Below, piece by piece: positions 17,351 through 27,069 of a stretch of DNA of 64,000 nucleotides. Origin of the DNA: Mycobacterium sp. DL592 (GTDB taxonomy: Bacteria; Actinomycetota; Actinomycetes; Mycobacteriales; Mycobacteriaceae); assembly GCF_011694515.1 (NCBI RefSeq), contig NZ_CP050192.1:1975131-2039130 (forward strand), given 5' to 3'. Under the pieces are notes generated by a model that did no database searches, was not told where the DNA came from, and saw only the letters and a list, made by a program, of their open reading frames with translations. A program made the position numbers and the translations under genes. Within the stretch, counting starts at the first letter, position 1. Each line of letters begins with the position of its first letter.

Positions 17351-18130
17351 ATGCCGAGTTGGATTGCCGAGTTGGTCCGGCTCGACGGCAACGGCACAAG
17401 CTTTCGCACCTCGCCGGCGGGCGGGGCCGGCCCGAGGCTGTACGGCGGCCTGATCGCGGCACAGTCACTGGCGGCCGCGGCGGCAACCGTCGACCCGTGC
17501 CGGCTGCCGCAGTCGCTGCACGCCTACTTCATCCGGGGCGGCAAGGTCGGTGTGGACGTCGAGTACACCGTCGAATGCACGCGTGACGGCCGGTCCTTCA
17601 ACACCCGCCGGATCACCGCAGCCCAGGACGGCGTGCCGATCTTCGAGATGCTCGCCTCCTTTCACCAGCCGGAGACCACCACCGACTGGCAGCACACCGA
17701 CGCCTGGCCGCTGACGTTGGCTGATGCCACGTTGGAGACCCGGCTTCCCGAGCGATGGGCGGATCACTTCGAGGTCCGGGTGGCACCGGGGAGTTCCCTC
17801 GACTGGCCCGAACAGCCATTCTGGTTCCGCACCCGGGAGCCCCTCGAGGACGACCCCCTGTTGCGGGCATGCGCGCTGACGTTCATCTCGGACATGGGCC
17901 TGGTGTCCTCGGCCCGCCCGCCCGGCCAGGTGGCTCCGGGGCCCGGCGGCGCGGCGAGCCTGGACCACGCGCTGTGGCTGCACCGTCCGACCGATCCGCA
18001 CCAGTGGCACCTGTACGATTCAGTCCCGCTGAGCCACAGCGACGCCCGCGGACTGGCCCGCGGCTCGATACACCGCCACGATGGCGTGTTGGTCGCCAGC
18101 GTCGTCCAGGAGTCACTCTGGCGCATCTGA
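17351..18130 (+). CDS. Acyl-CoA thioesterase II (TesB-like)
   Basis: 259 residues, a double-hotdog TesB protein: GGLIAAQSLAAAAATVD, SLHAYFIRGGKVGVDVEYTV and RSFNTRRITAAQDGVPIFEM in the first hotdog, and SLDHALWLHRP with a C-terminal SIHRHDGVLVASVVQE in the second. These match the arrangement of E. coli TesB, which hydrolyses medium- to long-chain acyl-CoA. The start is ATG 17351 (AGGGGAACC upstream); the open frame continues far upstream antisense to the FAAL gene. It may balance acyl-CoA with the divergent FAAL. An SDR follows 37 bases downstream. Confidence 0.9.
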   Translation: MPSWIAELVRLDGNGTSFRTSPAGGAGPRLYGGLIAAQSLAAAAATVDPCRLPQSLHAYFIRGGKVGVDVEYTVECTRDGRSFNTRRITAAQDGVPIFEMLASFHQPETTTDWQHTDAWPLTLADATLETRLPERWADHFEVRVAPGSSLDWPEQPFWFRTREPLEDDPLLRACALTFISDMGLVSSARPPGQVAPGPGGAASLDHALWLHRPTDPHQWHLYDSVPLSHSDARGLARGSIHRHDGVLVASVVQESLWRI

Positions 18131-18167
18131 GCATGGCGCCCGCAGCGGTGCGCTAGGTTTGCGCCCC

Positions 18168-19016
18168 GTGGGGACATTCGAGGGCCGCCGCGTGGTCATC
18201 ACCGGCGGGGCCAGCGGTATCGGCCTGGCCAGTGCCAGGGAATTCGCCCGACGCGGCGCGCAGGTCGTGCTCGGTGACGTCGCGCTGTCGGCGCTCGACA
18301 ACGCCGTGGCGGCGCTGCGAGCAGACGGCTACACCGCGCACGGAGTGATTTGTGATGTCACCCGGCTCGAGGATGTCGAACGTCTCGCCGACGAAGCCGA
18401 GCGACTGCTGGGCCCGGTGGACATCGTCTTCAACAATGCCGGCGTCGCGCTGGCCGGGCCGGTCGCCGAGATGTCCCACCAGGATTGGCGCTGGCTCATC
18501 GACATCGATCTGTGGGGCCCGATCCATGGTGTTGAGGTCTTCGTCCCCCGCCTGCAGCGCAATGGCGGTGGCCACATTCTGTTCACCGCGTCGTTTGCGG
18601 GTCTGGTCGCCAACGTCGGTCTGGGACCGTACTGCGTCGCCAAGTACGGCGTCGTCGCGCTGGCCGAGGTGCTTTCGCGCGAACTGCGCACCGACGGTAT
18701 CGGGGTGTCGGTGCTGTGTCCGATGCTGGTGGGCACCAACCTGGAGACCAACTCCCAGCGCAGCCACGACGGCGTTCTGGCCGACCCGGTCAGCGAAAGT
18801 CCGTCCGGCAGCGAGGAAGAACCGCCGTTCTCCGAGCACGTGACCGACGACGTCGTCCTGGACGTCGATGACGTGGCCCGCCTCACTGTTGACGCCGTTG
18901 CGGCCAACAGGCTGTATGTTCTACCGCACACCAACGCGCGGGGCTCGATCCGGCGCAGGTTCGAACGGATCGACCGCACCTTCGATGACCAGGCCGCAGA
19001 GGGCTGGACGTACTGA
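18168..19016 (+). CDS. Short-chain dehydrogenase/reductase
   Basis: 282 residues, classical SDR: TGGASGIGLA at the N-terminus, NNAGVALAGP, and a catalytic Ser/Tyr/Lys set in FTASFAGL and YCVAKYG. The aspartate after strand 2 (VLGDVAL) favours NAD(H). GTG 18168 follows the thioesterase gene by 37 bases on the same strand, so cotranscription is likely. Candidate substrates are hydroxyacyl or steroid-like alcohols, which sequence alone cannot decide. Confidence 0.88.
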   Translation: MGTFEGRRVVITGGASGIGLASAREFARRGAQVVLGDVALSALDNAVAALRADGYTAHGVICDVTRLEDVERLADEAERLLGPVDIVFNNAGVALAGPVAEMSHQDWRWLIDIDLWGPIHGVEVFVPRLQRNGGGHILFTASFAGLVANVGLGPYCVAKYGVVALAEVLSRELRTDGIGVSVLCPMLVGTNLETNSQRSHDGVLADPVSESPSGSEEEPPFSEHVTDDVVLDVDDVARLTVDAVAANRLYVLPHTNARGSIRRRFERIDRTFDDQAAEGWTY

Positions 19017-19118
19017 GCGGCAGGCCCGGTGTTTAGCAAGAGCGAAGACCGGGAACAAACCCGGATTCAGCCGCGTTGTCGCGTCGGTTGATAGAGAACG
19101 TAACGGGAAGGCACGGAA

Positions 19119-19409
19119 ATGACGGTTGACTACGACGCCCCCCGCCGCACGCAGGTTGAGCCTGAGGAGGAATCGCTCGAGGACCTTGCGGGTCGGCGCA
19201 ACGATGCGGCTACGGCGGTCATCGACGTGGACGAAGCCGACGCCGTCGACTCGTTCGAGTTGCCCGGTGCTGATCTCTCCGACGAGGAGCTGACAGTTCG
19301 GGTCATCCCGAAGCAGGCCGACGAGTTCACCTGCACCAGCTGTTTCCTGGTGCACCACCGCAGCCGGCTGGCCGACGCTACGCAACTGATCTGCACCGAC
19401 TGCGCGTAG
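19119..19409 (+). CDS. DUF4193 protein with C-terminal zinc ribbon
   Basis: 96 residues and easily recognised: MTVDYDAPRRTQVEPEEESL followed by FELPGADLSDEELTVRVIPK matches the conserved actinobacterial DUF4193 family (M. tuberculosis Rv2699c). The acidic N-terminal half is followed by a zinc-ribbon-like module with FTCTSCFLVHHRS and ICTDC, two CxxC knuckles. Function unknown; the family is small, abundant and nearly universal in mycobacteria. The start at ATG 19119 has AACGGGAAGG upstream. In M. tuberculosis the gene sits near dut; here it stands alone between an SDR and a RipD-like gene. A hairpin overlaps its stop codon. Confidence 0.93.
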   Translation: MTVDYDAPRRTQVEPEEESLEDLAGRRNDAATAVIDVDEADAVDSFELPGADLSDEELTVRVIPKQADEFTCTSCFLVHHRSRLADATQLICTDCA

Positions 19410-19424
19410 CAGCCGGTGCAGATC
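19388..19424 (+). terminator. Hairpin terminator of the DUF4193 gene
   Basis: An inverted repeat spanning the stop codon: GATCTGCACCG (19388-19398) pairs with CGGTGCAGATC (19414-19424), and after one mismatch an inner CTGC/GCAG pair closes a GCGTA loop. There is no T-run. Confidence 0.65.
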
Positions 19425-19478
19425 GGGTGCGGTTAGTTGATGTCTTTGCGGTGCAACGTAATTCGTTGGTGCTCCGGA

Positions 19479-19967
19479 TCAGGCGATGACGCGGACCAGG
19501 TAGGGGGCCATGTCCGTGGTGCGCACCGGTGACACCGCCACCGCGGTGTCGGTGACTTCCAGCATCTGACCGTTGCCGAGGAACATCGACACGCTCTGGG
19601 TGCCGTCGGGTCCGTAGAAGATCAGGTCACCCGGAAGCGCCTGGTCGGCCGTGACGTGCTGACCCACCTTGTACATGTCACCCGAAGAACGCGGCAGCTT
19701 CGCCCCGACACCGGCGTAGACGTACTGGATCAAACCCGAGGAATCGAACCCGACCGTCGTCGCGCCCGTCCCCTTGCCGAGCGTCGGACCGGTGATGTCG
19801 CCACCGGCCCACGAATACGGAACCCCGCGCTGGGCCAATCCGCGGTCGATGACGATCTTGACGTACTGATCGCGGCTCACCGGCGCGGCGCCGGCCGTTG
19901 CCGACACCAAGCCTGGGATCGCCAGCAACACGGCCAGGCTGATCGCAATGGCATATAGGCGCTTCAT
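19479..19967 (-). CDS. ripD: RipD-like NlpC/P60 protein lacking catalytic Cys and His
   Basis: 162 residues: signal peptide (1-28) and an NlpC/P60 domain. It closely resembles M. tuberculosis RipD (Rv1566c) in stretches such as RGVPYSWAGGDITGPT, LPRSSGDMYKVGQ, PGDLIFYGPDGTQSV and SPVRTTDMAPYLVRV. Active NlpC/P60 enzymes have D-C-S-G and a later H-V; here they read D-S-S-G (Ser76) and S-V (Ser125), so endopeptidase activity should be absent. RipD is a peptidoglycan-binding, non-catalytic member; there the Cys position is Ala as I recall it. The Pro/Gln-rich tail of the M. tuberculosis protein is missing. The start at ATG 19967 gives a proper signal peptide. It probably modulates cell-wall hydrolases or binds peptidoglycan. 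Confidence 0.88.
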   Translation of the reverse strand: MKRLYAIAISLAVLLAIPGLVSATAGAAPVSRDQYVKIVIDRGLAQRGVPYSWAGGDITGPTLGKGTGATTVGFDSSGLIQYVYAGVGAKLPRSSGDMYKVGQHVTADQALPGDLIFYGPDGTQSVSMFLGNGQMLEVTDTAVAVSPVRTTDMAPYLVRVIA

Positions 19968-20384
19968 CTTCTGACTCCATCTCCTCCGGGCCTGCTGCTG
20001 ATCGGCTGATGCAACAGCTGGCCCAACTTCCGTGACGTGAAGGCCTCGGGAGCAAACTCCGTCGGTGTTCACAAACTTCACTTCTGTCACTTCTACAGCA
20101 AACATTGTGGCGGCTGCTACCCGAATTTTCCGCTGAGCAGGCGTTTTGTCCGAACCGTGACGCAACGGTGTCCTGAGCGCCGTCCAATGTTGCCCAAACA
20201 GTTGCGATTTCCGGCGGCGCGCCGACTGCGCTGTTGGCGCTCAGCGTGTTTGAGAACTCCGGTCTGCCGGCGTCCTGGGCGGCAATTGCCACGAGGCCAT
20301 CGGTGTCTGGACCATCCACCCGCAGAGGACCCCGCTGGCGGTTGGACGTGTGGCCAGCAACCAACGGGAGGCGGAGAGGGACTC
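19968..20384. other. Upstream region of the ripD-like gene
   Basis: About 420 bases without a supported gene. Open frames on both strands here are of poor quality. It should hold the ripD promoter and a long leader. I looked for the c-di-AMP (ydaO-type) riboswitch that precedes some actinobacterial cell-wall hydrolase genes and do not see its conserved core. A triple direct repeat is annotated separately. Confidence 0.5.
20069..20090 (-). promoter_or_regulatory. Three TCAC (GTGA) direct repeats at 9-bp spacing upstream of ripD
   Basis: TCAC begins at 20069, 20078 and 20087, that is TCACAAACT TCACTTCTG TCAC on the + strand, or GTGA repeats reading toward ripD, about 100 bases before its start. 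Tandem repeats at a fixed short period are typical of response-regulator or activator sites. MtrA, which controls several mycobacterial cell-wall hydrolase genes, is one candidate, but the match to its motif is not established. Confidence 0.3.
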
Positions 20385-21164
20385 CTAGCGGGTCCGGTCG
20401 CGAACCCGGTAGGTCGACGGCCACGACTTTCGGGTGTCGTCGCCGGTGAGCGCCATCCCCATGCCGCCCACCTTGACGTCATAGGCCTCTTTGCCCGCAC
20501 CGACCTCGCGATTGGCATGTTCCTGCGCGAGGTAGTACAACTCATCGATCGCAGCCTCGCTGTAGGCGACAAACGAAGTCTCGCGAATCGCGTTGTCCGG
20601 CAAGGTCATTCTGTCGGGAAGCAGGCGTGACGCCAGTGCGGCCAGGCCCAGCAGCGCGAACGGGATGACCCAGTAGCAGACGAAGGACAGCGGCGTCTTG
20701 GTGTCGAGGATGGTCGCGTCGCCCTGTACGACGGGCGGGATGGCGGACGACACCGTCATCCCAGCGAAGGCGGCAACCCAGATCCAGGTCAGTCTGGTGG
20801 TGATGCGCCCGAACAACTCGCTGTTGACCACCTCGTCGCTGCGGCCGGCGGCGGCGAACTCGCGGACGAAGGGCTTGCCGATGATGACGCCGACGAGCGC
20901 CACCAGGAAGATCCCGACGTTGCTCAACGGCTGAATCCAGCGCTCCATGAACGACTGACTGACCGCGAAGGTCAGGATCGTCAGCACCGAGAACGTTGCG
21001 ACAGCACCGATTTCGAAGGTCAGCCCCGGTGCCTTCTTCGCCCGCCCGATCACCAGGCCGGCAATCGCGGTAGCCAGCGCGACCAGCACCGCGGTCTCGA
21101 AGGGAACATTGCCGACCAGGACCCAGTACACGATCCACGGCGCGAAGCCGACGAGTATGCCCAC
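20385..21164 (-). CDS. Integral membrane protein of unknown function, six predicted helices
   Basis: 259 residues. Hydrophobic helices at about 3-19, 24-40, 52-69, 81-97, 125-142 and 160-180, followed by a soluble C-terminal tail of about 75 residues containing AYDVKVGGMGMALTGDDTRK. It starts at GTG 21164. I do not recognise the family; it looks like a conserved actinobacterial membrane protein rather than a transporter with known motifs. It is divergent from the FNT transporter gene, about 70 bases apart. Confidence 0.8.
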   Translation of the reverse strand: MGILVGFAPWIVYWVLVGNVPFETAVLVALATAIAGLVIGRAKKAPGLTFEIGAVATFSVLTILTFAVSQSFMERWIQPLSNVGIFLVALVGVIIGKPFVREFAAAGRSDEVVNSELFGRITTRLTWIWVAAFAGMTVSSAIPPVVQGDATILDTKTPLSFVCYWVIPFALLGLAALASRLLPDRMTLPDNAIRETSFVAYSEAAIDELYYLAQEHANREVGAGKEAYDVKVGGMGMALTGDDTRKSWPSTYRVRDRTR

Positions 21165-21232
21165 GGCTCACAAGTGTATTGCCGTGCCGGTTGCGGGTAC
21201 CCCTAAGCACCTTCGACCCTTAAGGACCGTCC

Positions 21233-22051
21233 GTGAGCACAACCAGCCAGCGTCAACTCGGCGAGTCCGACAGTCCGATCGAGGACGAACTCGAAGAGGC
21301 CTTCGAGCGGATGGTCGACGAAGGCAGCCAACGTCTGCACCGCACCTGGCGAGAGGTGCTCGTGACCGGTTTCTTCGGTGGCACCGAGGTCGCGATGGGC
21401 GTCCTGGCGTATCTGTCGGTACTCGCGCAGACCCACAACCAGCTGCTGGCGGGCCTGGCGTTCTCGATCGGATTCCTCGCGCTGCTGCTCGGGCGCAGCG
21501 AGCTGTTCACCGAGGGTTTCCTGGTCCCGGTGACAACAGTGGCCGCCAAGCGGGCCGGCTTCCCGCAGTTGCTCAAGCTGTGGGGCGGAACGCTGGCAGC
21601 GAACCTGGTCGGCGGCTGGGTGATCATGGCGCTGATCATGGCGGCGCTGCCGACACTGCGCGAGCAGACCGTGGAGTCCGCCAAGCACTTCGCGACGGCG
21701 CCGCTGTCGGTGCAGACGGTGTCGCTGGCCTTGCTCGGCGGGATGGTCATCACGCTGATGACGCGGATGCAGCACGGCACCGATTCGGTGCCCGGCAAGA
21801 TCGCGGCTGCGGTAGCCGGGGCGTTCCTGCTCGCCGGTCTCACGCTGTTTCATTCGATCCTGGACTCGTTGCTGATCTTCGGCGCGCTGATCACCGGTGA
21901 AGCCCCCTTCGGCTACGCCGACTGGCTGGGCTGGTTCGGCTATACGGCGATCGGCAACGTCGTCGGTGGCCTGGGTCTGGTGACAGTGCTGCGGTTGCTG
22001 CGCAGTAAGGAACGGCTCAAGGATGAGCGCCGCCATGCCGAGCAGGAATGA
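21233..22051 (+). CDS. Formate/nitrite transporter (FNT) family protein, YfdC-like
   Basis: 272 residues: a charged N-terminal segment (1-45), then six helices of the FNT fold, including GFLALLLGRSELFTEGFLVP, LVGGWVIMALIMAALP and GEAPFGYADWLGWFGYTAIG then NVVGGLGLV. The FNT signature regions are recognisable, but the central His region differs from FocA/NirC, as in the YfdC branch. Transport of small monovalent anions or related acids is inferred. It starts at GTG 21233. The convergent PucR gene begins seven bases after its stop. Confidence 0.85.
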   Translation: MSTTSQRQLGESDSPIEDELEEAFERMVDEGSQRLHRTWREVLVTGFFGGTEVAMGVLAYLSVLAQTHNQLLAGLAFSIGFLALLLGRSELFTEGFLVPVTTVAAKRAGFPQLLKLWGGTLAANLVGGWVIMALIMAALPTLREQTVESAKHFATAPLSVQTVSLALLGGMVITLMTRMQHGTDSVPGKIAAAVAGAFLLAGLTLFHSILDSLLIFGALITGEAPFGYADWLGWFGYTAIGNVVGGLGLVTVLRLLRSKERLKDERRHAEQE

Positions 22052-22057
22052 CGGCGT

Positions 22058-23653
22058 CTACTCCCCTGCCGACCCGAGGATGAGCATGGCGACATGCAGC
22101 GACGCCCGCGACTCGGCGTCGTCGAGAGCCAGGCCGACGATCCGCTCGAGGGCATCGAGCCGCGAGTACAGCGTGGGCCGCGACATGTGCAGGGTGCGGG
22201 CCAGCTCGGCCTTGTTGCCGCCGGCCGTCAGGAAGCTGCGCAGCAGATCGAACATCTCGTCGCCATGGATGGCCCGGTGTGCCAGCAGCCCCGAAAGTTC
22301 GGTCTCGGCGAAGGCCTGCACCCGGGCATCGGAGCGGATCAGCGAGATCAGGCCGCGCAGCCGGACATCGGCAGATCGGTGAAAAGGCCTGTCGTGCGAC
22401 GGCATCGACATAGCAACTTCGGCCACGTGCCCGGCCTCGCGCAATCCGCCGACCGCATCGATCAGGCGGCTCGACTCGGGTCCGACGCCGATCACGCAGT
22501 CGATCACCCCATCGAGTCGCAGGACCGTGCGCCTGATCTCGGTGCACACCACGGTCAGCGCCGCCTCCAGCGAGGTGGGCTGGCCGCTGGCCCGCTGCGG
22601 TGCCAGTACCAGATCGATCTGGCCGTCGTCGCGGGTGGCGGCCAGTCCGGTATGGCCGGCCACGCGCACCGCGTGCATGATCGCGTCCAGCGTGCGCACC
22701 CGGCGCTGCTGCACCACCACCTGATCTGCGGCTGCACCTTCCCGCAGCCGCGCCGCCATCGGCACGTAGGTCAGCGCGGGGCGCAACCCCAGTGCGTGGG
22801 CCCGTGCGGTCGCCTCGGCCTCGTCGGTGACGCGTCCCCGGCGAAGGTCGTCCACCAGCCCGCTCTGCGCTCGCAGCTCCAGCGACGTCCTGTTCTGCTC
22901 GACCATGCGGTGCAGGGCCAGCGCCTGGGCCGCCCGCTCCAGCGTGGTCACCGTCCGGGAATCGGCGTCGGCGACCTCCGGTGTGATCAGCCGGCCCCAC
23001 ACCTCGCGGTACGGGCCGACCGGACGTGCGGTCCAGGACTGCGGGCCCGCCAGCCGCGACCGGCGTTCCCAGTCCGACAACAGCTGCGATGTCGGGATCT
23101 CGCGGGCGGCGAAGGAGAGCACCTGACGGTTGAGGTCCTCGAGGACCACCGGGGTCTCCAGCATCTCGGCGGTGGCCGAGACGATCTGATCGATCGAGGC
23201 TCGTCGCATGCTCAGCGCGGTGAAGGCCTCGTGCACCCGCTGGGCGTAGGCCACCTCGGCGTACTGGTCGGTGACGATCCGCCGGTGAACGTCCTCGGTG
23301 ACGTCGACGAAGCGCACCGGGCGGTGCAGCACGACGACCGGAAACGCCAGCTCCGCACCCGACCGTAGAACCGACTCCGGAATCTCCTGGACGTGCAGCC
23401 CGAGTTCGACGACCACGCCCACCGCACCGGCCTCGGCCAGGCCCGGTAGATAGTCGTCGCGCACCGCCGGGTCGGCCAGCGCTTGCCCCGTCGTCAGCAC
23501 CAACTCGCCCCCGGTCAGCAGACCGGAGAGGTCGGCGAGGTCGCTGACGTGCACCCAGCGCACCGGTACGTCCAACTGGCCGGCGCAGACCACGTCCGGC
23601 TGGCCTGCGCGAACGGTCGGGAGGTCGAGAATCTCGCGAAGTGTGGGCTGCAC
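22058..23653 (-). CDS. PucR-family transcriptional regulator
   Basis: 531 residues with the three-part PucR layout: N-terminal purine-catabolism-regulator-like domain (TLREILDLPTVRAGQPDVVC...), a middle GGDEF-like region (LRPALTYVPMAARLREG...) and a C-terminal helix-turn-helix (FLTAGGNKAELARTLHMSRP then TLYSRLDALERIVG). It is divergent from mmsA and the aminotransferase with only 80 bases between, so it most likely activates that operon in response to a pathway intermediate. Its GTG start overlaps a 15-bp palindrome carrying a good -10 element, which points to leaderless transcription and autoregulation. Confidence 0.92.
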   Translation of the reverse strand: MQPTLREILDLPTVRAGQPDVVCAGQLDVPVRWVHVSDLADLSGLLTGGELVLTTGQALADPAVRDDYLPGLAEAGAVGVVVELGLHVQEIPESVLRSGAELAFPVVVLHRPVRFVDVTEDVHRRIVTDQYAEVAYAQRVHEAFTALSMRRASIDQIVSATAEMLETPVVLEDLNRQVLSFAAREIPTSQLLSDWERRSRLAGPQSWTARPVGPYREVWGRLITPEVADADSRTVTTLERAAQALALHRMVEQNRTSLELRAQSGLVDDLRRGRVTDEAEATARAHALGLRPALTYVPMAARLREGAAADQVVVQQRRVRTLDAIMHAVRVAGHTGLAATRDDGQIDLVLAPQRASGQPTSLEAALTVVCTEIRRTVLRLDGVIDCVIGVGPESSRLIDAVGGLREAGHVAEVAMSMPSHDRPFHRSADVRLRGLISLIRSDARVQAFAETELSGLLAHRAIHGDEMFDLLRSFLTAGGNKAELARTLHMSRPTLYSRLDALERIVGLALDDAESRASLHVAMLILGSAGE

Positions 23654-23667
23654 TTACACAGTGTAAG
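23653..23667. promoter_or_regulatory. Palindrome CTTACAC-A-GTGTAAG in the pucR/mmsA divergent promoter
   Basis: A perfect 15-bp palindrome with a one-base centre. On the minus strand it contains TACACT, a good -10 hexamer, which would place the transcription start at or next to the GTG start of pucR (leaderless). It is therefore well placed to be the PucR autoregulatory operator and may also serve mmsA on the other strand. Confidence 0.55.
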
Positions 23668-23733
23668 AGCTCAGTGGAATCTCCATACATACTGTCGGCA
23701 TCGAGGTGGGGCCGGTGCGGCCAAGATAAATGC

Positions 23734-25251
<1,518 letters not shown>

Positions 25252-25274
25252 GCCCGAAAGAGGCAGACACCGCA

Positions 25275-26660
25275 ATGACCGCAACTACGTCACACCTGCT
25301 GCCCAACGGCCTGGACGCTGAGAGCGCCCGCGCCGAAGCCGCCCGCGCCTACGAGCTGGATCGCCAGCACGTCTTCCATTCCTGGTCGGCGCAGGCGCAG
25401 ATCAAGCCGATGACCGTCGTCGCCTCGGAGGGTTCCTACATCTGGGACGGCGACGGCAACAAGCTGCTCGACTTCTCCGGACAGCTGGTGTTCACCAATA
25501 TCGGCCACCAGCACCCGAAGGTCGTCGCGGCGATCGCCGACCAGGCCGCCAAGTTGTGCACCATCGCCCCGCAGCACGCCAATGCCGCGCGCTCGGAGGC
25601 CGCCCGGCTGATCGCCGAGCGCACCCCCGGTGACCTCAACCGGGTGTTCTTCACCAACGGCGGCGCCGACGCCGTCGAGCACGCGGTGCGGATGGCACGG
25701 CTGCACACCGGCCGGCGAAAGGTGCTCTCCCGCTACCGCTCGTATCACGGCGGCACCGATACGGCGATCAACCTGACCGGCGACCCGCGGCGCTACCCGA
25801 ACGACTACGCCAGCGCAGGCGTCGTGCACTTCAACGGCCCGTTCCTCTACCGCTCGTCGTTCTACGCCGAGAACGAGCAGCAGGAGTCGCAGCGTGCCCT
25901 GGAGTACCTCGAGCGTCTCATCGCCCACGAGGGTCCGGCCACCATCGCCGCGATCATCCTGGAGTCGGTCCCGGGGACCGCGGGCATCATGGTTCCGCCG
26001 CCCGGCTACATGGCCGGCGTGCGGGAGATCTGCGACCGGCACGGCATCGTGTTCATCGCCGACGAGGTGATGGCCGGCTTCGGCCGGACCGGAAAGTGGT
26101 TCGCCATCGACCATTTCGACGTCGTGCCCGACCTCATGACGTTCGCCAAGGGCGTCACCTCGGGCTACGTGCCGCTCGGTGGCGTGGCCATCAACGACGC
26201 GATCTACAACACCTTCGCCGACCGCGCCTATCCGGGCGGGCTGACCTACTCCGGTCACCCGCTGGCGTGCGCGGCCGCGGTCGCCACCATCAACGCGATG
26301 GAGGACGAGGCGATGGTGGCCAACGCCGCCCGCATCGGTGAGACCGTGCTCGGCCCCGGCCTACGCGAACTGGCCGCCCGGCATGCCTCAGTGGGCGAGG
26401 TCCGTGGACTCGGTGTGTTCTGGGCGATCGAACTCGTCGCCAACCAGGCCAGCCGGGAACCGCTGGCACCCTACGGCGGATCCAGCGACGCGATGAACGC
26501 CGTCATCGCGGCCTGCAAGTCCGGCGGGCTGCTGCCCTTCGCCAACTTCAACCGGATCCACGCCGTGCCGGCCTGCAACATCACCGATGCCGAGGTCGCC
26601 GAAGGCCTGGCCATCCTCGACAAAGCGCTCGACGTCGCCGACTCGTACATGACCCGCTGA
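25275..26660 (+). CDS. Class III (omega) aminotransferase, beta-alanine/pyruvate type
   Basis: 461 residues, PLP-dependent fold type I. Visible are HPKVVAAIADQAAKLCTIAP, FTNGGADAVEHAVRMARLHT, the SYHGGTDTA cofactor-contact region, IADEVMAGFGRTGKWFAID, and the Schiff-base Lys in MTFAKGVTSGYVPLGG. The family includes beta-alanine, taurine and putrescine transaminases. Its partner mmsA argues for beta-alanine or 3-aminoisobutyrate, with the semialdehyde product passed to MmsA. It starts at ATG 25275 with AAAGAGGC upstream; probably an operon controlled by the adjacent PucR. Confidence 0.92.
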   Translation: MTATTSHLLPNGLDAESARAEAARAYELDRQHVFHSWSAQAQIKPMTVVASEGSYIWDGDGNKLLDFSGQLVFTNIGHQHPKVVAAIADQAAKLCTIAPQHANAARSEAARLIAERTPGDLNRVFFTNGGADAVEHAVRMARLHTGRRKVLSRYRSYHGGTDTAINLTGDPRRYPNDYASAGVVHFNGPFLYRSSFYAENEQQESQRALEYLERLIAHEGPATIAAIILESVPGTAGIMVPPPGYMAGVREICDRHGIVFIADEVMAGFGRTGKWFAIDHFDVVPDLMTFAKGVTSGYVPLGGVAINDAIYNTFADRAYPGGLTYSGHPLACAAAVATINAMEDEAMVANAARIGETVLGPGLRELAARHASVGEVRGLGVFWAIELVANQASREPLAPYGGSSDAMNAVIAACKSGGLLPFANFNRIHAVPACNITDAEVAEGLAILDKALDVADSYMTR

Positions 26661-26662
26661 GG

Positions 26663-27010
26663 TCAGTACGGCGAGGTGTGCTGGGTCAGGACGAACATCA
26701 CCAGTCCCAGGCACAGCAGCAGATTGAGTGCGACCACGATCGCGCCGATCACGATCAGCGAATGCGTCCAACGGCGTTGGGCGCGGCCACGTTTGGACTG
26801 GCGCTTCTCGCCGAGCAGCTGGCTGGCGGTGAGCGCGAAGTTGACGTCGATCAACTCGGCTTCGCTGCTCGGCCGGCCCATCGCGATGTGACGCAGGCGT
26901 TCGGGACTGATGTCGACGCCCACTTCGGCGAACTGTCGACTGAGGCGTTTGGCCTGGCGGCGGCTGCAGGACCGGGCATCGAGCGTCGCCGGGGCCGACC
27001 AGGTCGTCAT
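26663..27010 (-). CDS. Small single-pass membrane protein of unknown function
   Basis: 115 residues: a basic cytosolic N-terminal part (RRQAKRLSRQFAEVGVDISP) and one C-terminal transmembrane helix (THSLIVIGAIVVALNLLLCL), ending in a short outside tail. The stop is two bases from the convergent aminotransferase stop. I do not recognise the family. The layout resembles membrane-tethered regulatory or scaffold proteins, but no domain is evident. Confidence 0.7.
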   Translation of the reverse strand: MTTWSAPATLDARSCSRRQAKRLSRQFAEVGVDISPERLRHIAMGRPSSEAELIDVNFALTASQLLGEKRQSKRGRAQRRWTHSLIVIGAIVVALNLLLCLGLVMFVLTQHTSPY

Positions 27011-27069
27011 AGCTTCCTGACTCTAGCGGCGACCGGCTCCCGACGCGCCGCTATTGCTCAGCGTGGCGC

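Noticed and set aside
19968..20384. Possible c-di-AMP (ydaO-type) riboswitch before the RipD-like gene
   Set aside because: I searched by eye for the conserved core of that riboswitch in the minus-strand leader and did not find it.
20037..20630. 197-codon open frame on the + strand upstream of and antisense to the membrane protein gene
   Set aside because: No domain or signal, and it overlaps the clearly real membrane protein on the other strand; typical chance frame.
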